Origin: Pyxidicoccus sp. MSG2
GTDB lineage: Bacteria; Myxococcota; Myxococcia; Myxococcales; Myxococcaceae
Reading direction: 5' to 3'
Assembly: GCF_026626705.1 (NCBI RefSeq)
Contig: NZ_JAPNKC010000001.1
Location: forward strand, 11,308,001 to 11,372,000
DNA length: 64,000 bases
Under the pieces are notes generated by a model. That model did not search any database and had not been told where the DNA came from. It saw only the letters and a program-made list of their open reading frames with translations. Positions 43,835 through 53,200 of the stretch are shown here, one piece after another (positions within the stretch are counted from its first letter, which is position 1; every line of letters starts with the position of its first letter). A program made the translations under genes and the position numbers.

Positions 43835-45223
43835 TCACCAGTCGTAGCCGTGGTAACTCTTCAGCGTGATGACCTTGCCGCTGTTCGGGTAGTACAGGAC
43901 GCCGTGCTCCACGTAGCTGTGGCAGTTGTTGCAGGGGAGCTCCTCCCAGGTGAACCACGCCTGGATGGGGCCACCGCCCGCGAACGCGTCGATGGCGGCC
44001 AGCAGCGGGTCGCTGCTCGAGTAGAAGAAGTAGTTGTTGTCCACCAGGCCGGCGCGGTCGGTGACCTCACCCCAATCGGCCGGCGGCACGGACTGCGTCG
44101 TCGAGGAGAGCTCGTCCACCACCGCCTGGACGGTCACCGGCGTGGCCGGGCACTCCGGGGTGCTGTACGCGTTGAGGCCGACCGACCCGTACCAGGTCGT
44201 GGCCGAGGAGCCGGAGTCGGGCGCCTGGCGCGCGGGCGCCTGGGGCGGGAAGCCAATCTCGGTGAGCGACAGCGGCTGGCCCGGGAGCACCTCGCAGGCG
44301 CTCGCGTACATGCAGCGCTGCACCTGGCGGTAGCTGCCGCACGCGCCGAAGTCCAGCGTGCCCGTGGGCTGCGCGTGGATGCAGTTGTAGACGGACAACT
44401 GGCAGGCGGGGGACGGCCACGTGTTGTACGGGTCGTCGTTGGTGCTGATGGCCAGCCCGGTCACGCGCACCACCAGGCGCGCCGTCTCGTCCACCACGGT
44501 GCCGCTGTTCAGCGCGGCGGTGAAGGTGAGGGGAATCGTGTGCGGGTCCACGGCCTCGTGCACCGCCGGGTAGCGCCAGTCCAACTGGAAGGTGTCCGCG
44601 TCCACGCGGGAGACCGTCGGCACGCCGTCCGGCGCGGTGACGGTGAGCGACGTGGCCGCCGAGTCCACCCGGCCGCGATACATCAGGTTGTCGGTGCCGG
44701 CGGCGTTGAGCACGTAGACCGGGTCGACGTTCTCGAAGACGGTGATGGAGGTCGGTCCGCGGAAGTCGAAGAAGCGGGGCGCGAGGATGATCTGCGCGTA
44801 GTACCGCGTCGGCGAGCCCGTGAAGGTGTCGATGGCGACCAGCAGCGGCAGCCCGGAGAGCATCGTGTTCAGCTCGTGGCCCTCCTCGAGGACCACCTCG
44901 AAGCGCCGCTCGCTGATGACGTTCGCCGTGCCGAAGGCGTCATCCGGCACGAAGCTGAAGACATTGCTGATGTAGCGGTTGGTGGTGCCACGAATCACGA
45001 GCACGCGGCGGTTGTTGCGCGTCTCGAAGGTGCCCAGCGTCTCGAAGCTGAGCTCGTGCGTGCCCGTGGGCTCGTACGCGTAGATGCGGGTGGCCGTCGC
45101 CGCGGCGGTGGAGACTCCCGTCTCCTCCACGGGGACGACCAGCGACTCCTCGGGGGACGTGTTGCCACAGGCGGTGATACCGAGCGACAGGGCGCAGGCG
45201 AGTGCGAAACTACGGAACTTCAT
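43835..45223 (-). CDS. lipoprotein with C-terminal CxxCH motif
   Basis: 462 residues from ATG 45223, preceded by TGGAGG. Lipobox ITAC at residues 16-19. The first ~300 residues are beta-rich without a recognised domain; four Cys in the CQLSVYNCIHA...CGSYRQVQRCMYASAC stretch suggest disulfides. Near the end CNNCH, followed by YVEHGVLYYPNSGKV, is a single c-type haem-binding motif with few surrounding cytochrome features, so it may bind haem or be fortuitous. It lies upstream of the sigma gene on the same strand with 173 bp between. Confidence 0.75.
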   Translation of the reverse strand: MKFRSFALACALSLGITACGNTSPEESLVVPVEETGVSTAAATATRIYAYEPTGTHELSFETLGTFETRNNRRVLVIRGTTNRYISNVFSFVPDDAFGTANVISERRFEVVLEEGHELNTMLSGLPLLVAIDTFTGSPTRYYAQIILAPRFFDFRGPTSITVFENVDPVYVLNAAGTDNLMYRGRVDSAATSLTVTAPDGVPTVSRVDADTFQLDWRYPAVHEAVDPHTIPLTFTAALNSGTVVDETARLVVRVTGLAISTNDDPYNTWPSPACQLSVYNCIHAQPTGTLDFGACGSYRQVQRCMYASACEVLPGQPLSLTEIGFPPQAPARQAPDSGSSATTWYGSVGLNAYSTPECPATPVTVQAVVDELSSTTQSVPPADWGEVTDRAGLVDNNYFFYSSSDPLLAAIDAFAGGGPIQAWFTWEELPCNNCHSYVEHGVLYYPNSGKVITLKSYHGYDW

Positions 45224-45412
45224 GTGGTTCCTCCAGGTGAAGAATTCCGGGGATACCACGTGTGCCTGACGAAAGCCTGACGCGGCATGTCTCAGACGTG
45301 TGATGACACACGTGTGGCACGCTGGCGCGGGGCGGAGGAGGGCGGGGCTGGCGCGAGAATCAAAGCGAGGCGCACCCCATGGTGGCCGGCATCAGGGGAT
45401 AATGGCGCCCTC

Positions 45413-47530
45413 ATGGCCGACGCTCTCCGTCCTCACATCGCGACCGCTGCCGCTGCCATCGTCGACGTCGCCGCGCTTGGCGACGGTTACGCGCTGCTGA
45501 CGAGCGAAGGCATCGAGCTCCTCGACGGTGTGCTCGCGAAGCGCGGAGTGATTGCCGGCAAGAGCGACCACGTGCTCCGCGTGCTTCCCGACGAGCGCTT
45601 CCTCGTGCACGGTTCGCGAGGTTCGTGGCTGTACGAGGGCAAGGTCGGCGGCTCGCTGGAGAAGGTCGACTTCGACGGGCTCGTGTACTCCGTCGCGCTC
45701 ACGGAGGGCGGGTATCTCGCGCTCGGAACGAAGGCGATCCTCGTCGATCGCGCGGGCGTGAGAACCGTCGTTCCGTTCGAGGAGCGGCTGAATCACGGTG
45801 GTGTCGCATGGAAGGGCGGTGTGGCGATCGCGGGCTACGACGGGCTCGCGATCCTCGACGCAGAGGCCGCGGTGCTCGCGCAGTCGAGCGACGAGCGACT
45901 GTGGAAGGCACCGGTCGCGCTCGCCGATGCGATCGCGGTTCCGGCACACGACGATGTCGTACTGTTCGATGGCGAGGCTCGCGTGATCGGCCGGATTCCG
46001 CGCAAGGTCTCCGACGACGGGCTGGTTGCGTGCGGAGATGGTGTGCTCGTGCGCGTCTACGACGACGACACGCGGCGGACCGAGGTCAGCTACTGGGAGC
46101 GCGGCGAGGAGCGGTGGAGCCGCACGTTCGCGGAGCACATGCAGCCGCCGGTCGTCGTCGGCTCGTGGGTGGTGATCGCGTCCTACAAGACCGGCGCGTG
46201 GATCTTCAACAGCGCAGGGCAGGAGCTCGCGCAGCTCGAGACCTCGCGGTTCGTACAAGAGGTCGCGGCGTTCGGCGGCGGGATCGCGCTGACCGTGCGC
46301 GTCGACGCGGACGCGCTGTGGTGGCGACCTGATACGGAGCTCGTGCGGCTCGGCCACGACGTGTGGCCGCATCCGATGCGCAGCGTGCCGGCGGGGCTCG
46401 CCACCGTCGAGAACAACATTCTCTATGTCTGGCGCACGGACGTGCAGGGGCCGGAGAGCACGGCGGTCGAGTCGGATCTTCCGATGAACGTGCCGATCGT
46501 CATCAACGGGACGCCGGTGCGGATCGTGGCAGCCGGACGGTTCGCGCTGCGCGGCGAGACCTTGCGTGGCAAGCAGGCGTGGCGCATCGCGCGCGGCAGC
46601 GTGTGGCGGCCGCTGACGACACGCGAGGACGCGTTGCGGATCGTCGAGCGTCTCGTGCAACGCACCTTCGATGGACCGCTGCCTGCGACCGACGAGCTCG
46701 CGCAGCAGCCGCTTGCGCAGACGGTGGGCTTGCACGGGCGCGCCCTGTTCGCCGCATCGACGCTCGATCCCGACGTGCGTGCGAAATCCGCGTGGTCGCG
46801 CGGCGCGTTCTTCGACGAGCTCGGCGCCGCGCTCGGCACGTCTGGCCGTGCACTGCTCGCCGCCGTCAGAGCGCGCAAGGTCGCGCTCGTGCCGCCACGC
46901 CCGGTGCCCGATTACGAGTATCTCGGCACGTTCGCGGCGTCGGGTGAGCTGACGATCAGCGATCCCTGCTACGTCGGTCGCAAGGAGTTGGCGAAACTCC
47001 CGATGTCGCTCAAGGTCGTCGGGCACGAAGGCATCTGGCACGTGTTCATCCGCAGCGAGGACGATCGCACCGCGGAGCTCGTCACGATCCACGACAACGG
47101 CTTCGACACGTTCGCGACCGAGCCCGCCGGTGTGTTCGGCGTCGACTCCGGCACGGCCGGCGTGTTCGACAAGAAGTGTCCCAAGCGCGACGGCGACACG
47201 CCGCTCGAAGAGGGCACGTTCGCCGCGCTCGGCGCAATCTCGTCGACGGGCTGGGGCGACGGCATGTATCCGGCCTACGTCGGAAAGCTCGACGGCCGCG
47301 TCGCGAAGATCCGCCTGTACTTCGTCGGCGACGCGCCCGAGGTCGATCGCTCGGTGCCGAAGAAGGCAGCCGGCGCCGCGAAGCCGTACAGCGCGTCGGC
47401 GAAGTTCGCGCTCGGCGACACGCTCGAGCACGCGAAGTTCGGCACCGGTTCGGTGATTCGCGTCGGCGACAGCAAGATCGACGTTCGGTTCAGCGACGCA
47501 ACGCGGACGCTGGTCCACGCCAGGAAATGA
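45413..47530 (+). CDS. propeller-like protein with DUF4241-like and KOW/Tudor-like tail domains
   Basis: 705 residues, no signal peptide. The first ~390 residues repeat beta blades (DGYALLTSEGIELLDG, DDVVLFDGEARVIGRIPRK, GAWIFNSAGQELAQLE), then come a helical stretch (about 410-490) and a domain beginning GELTISDPCYV (about 505-640) resembling DUF4241 and similar families. The last ~40 residues (LGDTLEHAKFGTGSVIRVGDSKIDVRF) look like the small SH3/Tudor-like tail seen at ends of some helicases. Codon use (frequent GATC, TCG, CGCGTCGA) differs visibly from neighbours, suggesting acquisition from another high-GC lineage. ATG 45413 lacks a strong ribosome binding site. Confidence 0.72.
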   Translation: MADALRPHIATAAAAIVDVAALGDGYALLTSEGIELLDGVLAKRGVIAGKSDHVLRVLPDERFLVHGSRGSWLYEGKVGGSLEKVDFDGLVYSVALTEGGYLALGTKAILVDRAGVRTVVPFEERLNHGGVAWKGGVAIAGYDGLAILDAEAAVLAQSSDERLWKAPVALADAIAVPAHDDVVLFDGEARVIGRIPRKVSDDGLVACGDGVLVRVYDDDTRRTEVSYWERGEERWSRTFAEHMQPPVVVGSWVVIASYKTGAWIFNSAGQELAQLETSRFVQEVAAFGGGIALTVRVDADALWWRPDTELVRLGHDVWPHPMRSVPAGLATVENNILYVWRTDVQGPESTAVESDLPMNVPIVINGTPVRIVAAGRFALRGETLRGKQAWRIARGSVWRPLTTREDALRIVERLVQRTFDGPLPATDELAQQPLAQTVGLHGRALFAASTLDPDVRAKSAWSRGAFFDELGAALGTSGRALLAAVRARKVALVPPRPVPDYEYLGTFAASGELTISDPCYVGRKELAKLPMSLKVVGHEGIWHVFIRSEDDRTAELVTIHDNGFDTFATEPAGVFGVDSGTAGVFDKKCPKRDGDTPLEEGTFAALGAISSTGWGDGMYPAYVGKLDGRVAKIRLYFVGDAPEVDRSVPKKAAGAAKPYSASAKFALGDTLEHAKFGTGSVIRVGDSKIDVRFSDATRTLVHARK

Positions 47531-47536
47531 AGTCCT

Positions 47537-47555
47537 GGGCCCGATGGGGCCCTTT
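47537..47555 (+). terminator. short hairpin with T-run
   Basis: GGGCCC at 47537-47542 pairs with GGGCCC at 47547-47552 (loop GATG), followed by TTT, seven bases after the stop of the propeller-like gene. Confidence 0.4.
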
Positions 47556-47752
47556 GGCTTCCATGCGTTTCGGCGCCCGGCGGCCCGCCATGTTCTGTTG
47601 CCCCAGTCACCGGGTATTCGGTGCGCCTTGCTCCGTGGCGGTGCTCGGTTCCTGATGATTGGAAATGTATATAGAAGAGGCGGCACGTCCTTGTAATCCA
47701 GATGCTGGTGCATCCAGAATACGCATTCACACCTTCACGCAAGGGGGAATGC

Positions 47753-49966
47753 ATGGTTGAGAAGCGACTGCGTGGTGCCCTGGGCATCTCGTTGCTGTCT
47801 TTGATTGCGGGCGCATGCACCGAGGCCACGCCCTCGGGCAAACCCCCGGACGCGGTGGTGGAGAAGGCGCCCTCGGCCCTGGAGGGCCTCCAGGTGGTTG
47901 CCGTCGACGAGGCCGCGGTTCCTACCTTCGTCACCGGGCCCCTGGGCGCCGTACCGACAGGGGCCGAAGCCGTCCACTCCATCCAGCCGGCCGGGTTGCT
48001 GCCCGTGCTGGAGCGCGTGGCGCCGCTGTTCCGGCTGAACCCTGGCGACCTCTACCTGAAGAAGGCCTATGTCGGCTTCGACGGGGACGCGCACTACCGC
48101 TACGGGGTGAGGCGCAACGGCATCGAGGTGTATGGCGGGGAGCTGCGCCTGCACGCCCGTGATGGCGCCGTCTTCGCGGTGAACACCAACGCGCGTGGAG
48201 ACCTGCTGGCGCCGGACAAGGCCTCCGTCTCTCCCGAGGCCGCCATCGCCGTGGCGCAGGAGGACCGCGAGTCACCCGCGGGCGTCACCGTGAGCGGCGA
48301 GCCCCGGCTCGTCTACTGGCGCGAGGGTGGGCAGCTCGTGCTGGCGTACGACGTGCGCGTGAAGGGCACGAAGGAGGATGGCACGCCGCTGCATGACTCC
48401 GTGCTCGTCAATGCGCGCAGTGGGGACGCGTTCCTGCGCATCTCGCACATCCACTCCGCGCGGTTCCGCCGCGTCTACGACGGCGGGAACCAGACGCCGC
48501 TGCCGGGCGTCCCGGCACGCTCCGAGGGGGACCCGCCGGTGGCGGACCCCATCGTCAACGTCGCCTATGACCACCTGGGCTCCGTGTACGAGTGCTTCAG
48601 CAACCTCTTCGGCCGCGACTCGTATGACAACGCGGGGGCCCATCTGATCAGCACGGTGCACCACCGCACCAACTACGTGAATGCCTACTGGGATGGCACG
48701 CAACTGGTGTTCGGCGATGGCGACGGCACGACGGCGAGCAATCTTGCCCGCGCGGTGGACGTGACGGCACACGAGCTGGCCCACGCCGTGACGGACTACT
48801 CGTCGGGCCTCATCTACTCCGGAGAGTCCGGGGGCCTGAACGAGTCCATTTCCGACATCTTCGGCGCCGTCTGCGAGTGGCACAGCAAGGGCAGGGTGGT
48901 GGACGCCAACACGTGGCTCTTCGCCGAGGAGGTCTGGACGCCCGACATTCCCGGGGACGCGCTGCGCTACATGCACAACCCCACGCTGGACGGCAGCTCG
49001 CTGGACCACTACTCGGATTATGCGTCGGGCGTGGACGTGCACTACAGCTCGGGCATTTCCAACCTGGCCTTCTACCTGCTGTCCGAGGGCGGCCTGCATC
49101 CGCGCTTCCCCGGGCAGAGTCCGGTGCCGGGCATCGGCATCGAGAAGGCCGCGCGCATCGTCTACAAGATGAACGAGGACCTGCTGCTGCCGTCCTCCCA
49201 CTTCGAGTCTGCGAAGACAGCCGCGGAGCAGGCCTCGGTGCAGCTCGGCTACGACACCGCGACGACGGGCTCGGTCACCGCTGCCTGGAAGGCCGTGGGC
49301 GTCGACGAGATCATCACGCATCCCCCGCCGCCGGTACTGGAGAAGGACGTCCCGATCACGGACCTCTCCGGTGCGCGGGGCGGGAAGTGGTACTTCCATG
49401 TGACTGTGCCCGAGGGCGCCAGGGACCTGACCTTCACCCTCTCTGGCGGCACGGGCGACGCGGACCTCTACGTGCGCCGGGGCCAGGCCCCGACGACCAC
49501 CCTCTATGACTGCCGTCCCTTCAGGACCGGCAACAACGAGGTGTGCACCTTCGCGGAACCCGGCGACGGTCCCTGGTACGTGATGCTCAACGGCTTCACC
49601 GCCTACAGCGGGGTGTCGCTGGTGGTGACGTGGACGGGGGGCTACGTGGTGGTCGAGCCCGGGGTCGCGGTCACCGGCCTGTCCGGCGCCGCGGGCTCCT
49701 CCCAGGTGTTCACCGTCCAGATTCCCGAGCGCGCGAACGGCGGCACCCGCAACGTGCACGTCCGGTTGCAGGGCACGGGCAACGCGGACCTCTATGTCCA
49801 GCGCGCCTCGGCGCCCTCGTTCTTCTCCTACGACTGCCGTGGCGTGAACGAGCACAGCACGGAGACCTGCAACCTGAACGGCTTCGAGCCGGGCAAGTAC
49901 TACATCCAGGTCTACGGCGCGAAGGGCGGCTTCACGAGCGGCTCGCTCATCGCAACGCTCAACTGA
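47753..49966 (+). CDS. M4 (thermolysin-type) metalloprotease, lipoprotein, with two PPC domains
   Basis: 737 residues from ATG 47753 (AAGGGGGA upstream). Lipobox AGAC at about residues 19-22. The N-terminal part (about 50-210) is an FTP/PepSY-type propeptide. The catalytic domain has HELAH at 340-344 and the downstream zinc ligand Glu364 in GGLNES, and ends near residue 525. Two C-terminal bacterial pre-peptidase (PPC) domains follow (about 535-640 and 645-737), each with a GxADLYVxR-type motif. It should be secreted or surface-bound and digest proteins; PPC domains help secretion or binding. Confidence 0.93.
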   Translation: MVEKRLRGALGISLLSLIAGACTEATPSGKPPDAVVEKAPSALEGLQVVAVDEAAVPTFVTGPLGAVPTGAEAVHSIQPAGLLPVLERVAPLFRLNPGDLYLKKAYVGFDGDAHYRYGVRRNGIEVYGGELRLHARDGAVFAVNTNARGDLLAPDKASVSPEAAIAVAQEDRESPAGVTVSGEPRLVYWREGGQLVLAYDVRVKGTKEDGTPLHDSVLVNARSGDAFLRISHIHSARFRRVYDGGNQTPLPGVPARSEGDPPVADPIVNVAYDHLGSVYECFSNLFGRDSYDNAGAHLISTVHHRTNYVNAYWDGTQLVFGDGDGTTASNLARAVDVTAHELAHAVTDYSSGLIYSGESGGLNESISDIFGAVCEWHSKGRVVDANTWLFAEEVWTPDIPGDALRYMHNPTLDGSSLDHYSDYASGVDVHYSSGISNLAFYLLSEGGLHPRFPGQSPVPGIGIEKAARIVYKMNEDLLLPSSHFESAKTAAEQASVQLGYDTATTGSVTAAWKAVGVDEIITHPPPPVLEKDVPITDLSGARGGKWYFHVTVPEGARDLTFTLSGGTGDADLYVRRGQAPTTTLYDCRPFRTGNNEVCTFAEPGDGPWYVMLNGFTAYSGVSLVVTWTGGYVVVEPGVAVTGLSGAAGSSQVFTVQIPERANGGTRNVHVRLQGTGNADLYVQRASAPSFFSYDCRGVNEHSTETCNLNGFEPGKYYIQVYGAKGGFTSGSLIATLN

Positions 49967-50262
49967 GTGGACCGCGGGCCCGTCCTGCCCCTGCTTTCAG
50001 GGCGGGGGAGGGCGGGTCCGCTCCTTCAGTCGGCGACGTTCGGCTCCATGCTGCTGGCCTTTCAAGGTGGACGTCTGCTCATGCGCCAGGTGCGTGGGCA
50101 GGCTCAAGTTGAATGACCTCATTCACGCCTTGGCTGATTGAGTCGGGTTCCCGCAAGCCGTGTGGGCTATACAGATCGCGCAGGGGCCGCACGCCGCACG
50201 AATGGGTTCACCTGTTCGCCGACGGCGTCATTCGAAGCGCGAGCTTTTCACCAATGACATTC

Positions 50263-53200
50263 ATGAGAACGCAGTTCAGGGCGGGAGCATGTCTTCCATG
50301 GGCAGCGCTCCTGCTGGCGACGCTGGCGGGCTGTCAGCAGGAAGCACGGAGTAGCGGAAGGCCGGCACTGGCCACGACGGTGAAGGCCACCACCGCGGGC
50401 ATCCAGATGGCTCGCCTGGCCACGGGCAACGCGCACTCGCTCCAGGTCACGTCGCTTGGCACGGTGCAGGCATGGGGCTCCAACTCCCGGGGTGAGGTTG
50501 GCGACGGCACCACCACGCAGCGGCTCGTCCCCAAGACGGTGCAGGGAATCTCCGGAGCCGTCGCCGTGAGCGCCGGCTCCGGCTTCTCCCTGGCCCTGCT
50601 GGGCGACGGCACTGTCTGGGGTTGGGGCTTCAACTACTACGGGCAGCTCGGCGACGGTACCACGACCTCGCGCCTCTCCCCGGGACAGGTGCAGGGGTTC
50701 ACCGGCGTCACGGCCATCGCCGCGGGCGACTCCTACACGCTCGCGCTGAAGGCAGACGGCACCGTGTGGAGCTGGGGCTCCAACGGCAGCGGCCAGCTCG
50801 GGGACGGCACCACCGCCGCGCATTCCCTCCCGGCACAGGTGCCCGGTCTCTCGGACGTCGTCGCCATTCGAGCGGGCGGCTCACACTCCCTGGCGCTGAA
50901 GAGCGACGGCACCGTGTGGGCCTGGGGTTCCAACTCCTTCGGGCAGCTTGGCGATGGCACCACCACGAACCGCCCCTCGCCCACGCAGGTGCCAGGACTC
51001 ACGCAGGTGCAGGCCCTCGCCGCGGGGAAGATCCATTCCCTGGCGTTGCTCTCCGATGGCACGGTGCGGGGCTGGGGCTACAACTTCTTCGCCGAGTTGG
51101 GCGATGGGAGCACCACCCACCGCTCCGTCCCGGTGCAGGTGCAGGGACTCCTGGACGTCGTGGCCCTGGATGCGGGCAGCAACCATTCCCTGGCGCTTCG
51201 TGCGGATGGAACCTTCTGGGCCTGGGGTTCCAACCGGTACGGGCAGCTCGGAGATGGCACGGTCCAGGACCGCACGGTTCCAGAGCAGATACCCGCGCTC
51301 ACGCAGCCGGGCCTGGCCAACGTCATCGCCTTCTCCGGGGGGGTGATGCACACCCTCGCCCTGCGCTCCGACGGGACCCTCTGGGCCTGGGGGGCCAACG
51401 AGCAAGGTGAGTTGGGCGACGCCATGCCCCGCGCGCACCCCACGCCGGAGGAGGCGACGGGCTTCGGGGGCGCGTCGCAGATCACGACCGGCGGCACCTC
51501 CACGGTGGTCCTGCGGACCGACGGCACCGTCTGGGCCTGGGGCGACAACCGCCTGGGCCAGCTCGGTGGAGCTACGGACCACGTGCTGTGGGCCTCACCC
51601 GTGCAGGTGCCCGGGCTCTCGGACGTCACCGCCATCGCGGGCGGCGCCGGACATACCCTGGCGCGGAAGAGCGACGGCACCGTGTGGGCCTGGGGCCGCA
51701 ACTACGGCGGAGAGGTGGGGAACGGCACCTTCACGAATGTCATCTCCGGTCCCGTACAGGTGCCGGGCCTCTCGGACGTCGTGCGAATCGCCGCGGGGTC
51801 CCTGGCCTCCTTCGCCGTGAAGTCCGATGGCTCCGTCTGGAGATGGGGAGCCGTCTACCAGGCCTTCAATCTCAGCGCGGTTCCGGTGCAGGTGCCGGGC
51901 CTCACGGGAGTCGTGGACGTGGCGGTGGGGGAACGCCACGTCCTGTTCCTCAAGGCGGACGGGAGCTTGTGGGGCGTGGGCGACAACTATGACGGCCAGC
52001 TCGGCAGCGGCCTCCCGCTCTCCAACGCGACGCCCGTGCAGGTTCAGGGCATCTCGAACGTCGTGGCCGTCGCCGCGGGCGCCTACTGCTCGCTGGCGCT
52101 GAAGAGCGACGGCACCGTATGGGCCTGGGGTTACAACGGCTCGGGGCAGCTCGGGGACGGCACGGATACCTACCGCTCGGTGCCGGCGCCGGTGCCGGGC
52201 CTCACGGGCGTCGTGTCCCTCGCCGCGGCCGCCGGAGTGGTCGCGGTGGCCCGCTCCGACGGCACCGTGTGGACCTGGGGCGAAAACCATCGCGGCCAGC
52301 AAGGCGACAGCACCACCACCATTCGCACCTCGCCCGCGCAGATGCCGGGAATCTCGGGCGCCTCACGGGTCTCCACCGGCGGTTTCCATGTCGTGGTCCT
52401 GCGCTCCAATGGCACCGTCGTGTCCTGGGGCGACACCTACCACGGCCAGCTCGGCAGCGGCCTGTCCACCTGGCACCCGACTCCGACGCCGGTGTGGAAT
52501 CCGCCGCGCCCCATGCACATCTCCGGCGGCGGCTACCACACCCTGACGGTGCGTGACGGCGCCGTGTGGGCCTGGGGCCACAATCGCAGCGGGCAGCTCG
52601 GCGATGGGACCGTCCAGCACCGCACCGCTCCCATCCAGACGGTCGGCCTGTCGTGTGTCAGGGCCGTCGCCGCCGGCGTCTACCACTCGCTGGCGGTGCG
52701 CTGTGACAACTCCGTCTGGGCGTGGGGCGAGAACACCTACGGCCAGCTCGGCGATGGCACCTTCCTGGGCCGCTCGCCGCCCGTGCAGACGCAGGGCCTC
52801 GCCGGCATCCAATCCGTGGCGGCGGGCAACAGCTTCTCCCTCGCGCTCGACGCGGCGGGCATCGTCTGGGCCTGGGGAAGGAACGACCAGGGCCAGCTCG
52901 GCGACGGCACCACCACGAGCCGCCTCACGCCCGTCCCGGTGCAGGGACTCACGGACGTGGCCGCCATCTCGGCGGGAGGCAGCCATGCCCTCGCCATGCG
53001 CACCGACGGCACGCTGTGGGCATGGGGTAGCAACAGCCACGGGCAGCTCGGCAACGGCACCACCCAGGCCACGCTCGTCCCCGTCCAGGTTCCATCGCTC
53101 TGGGGCGCCATGGCCATTGCCGCGGGGAGCCGCCACTCCCTGGCGGTGCGTCCGGATGGCACCGTCTGGGCCTGGGGAGACAACGAGTTCCGTCAGCTCG

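Noticed and set aside
45307..45316. Palindrome CACACGTGTG between two divergent genes
   Set aside because: Only 10 bp and built of CA/TG alternation; no second copy or promoter context, so chance is likely.
45392..47713. Minus-strand 773-codon open frame opposite the propeller-like gene, and another at 48272-49855 opposite the M4 protease
   Set aside because: Both are compositional shadows; the plus-strand frames have recognisable motifs and the opposite frames do not.
49967..50262. G/C-rich imperfect hairpin after the M4 protease gene (about 49975-50015) as terminator
   Set aside because: Pairing is interrupted by several mismatches and there is no T-run; not strong enough to list.
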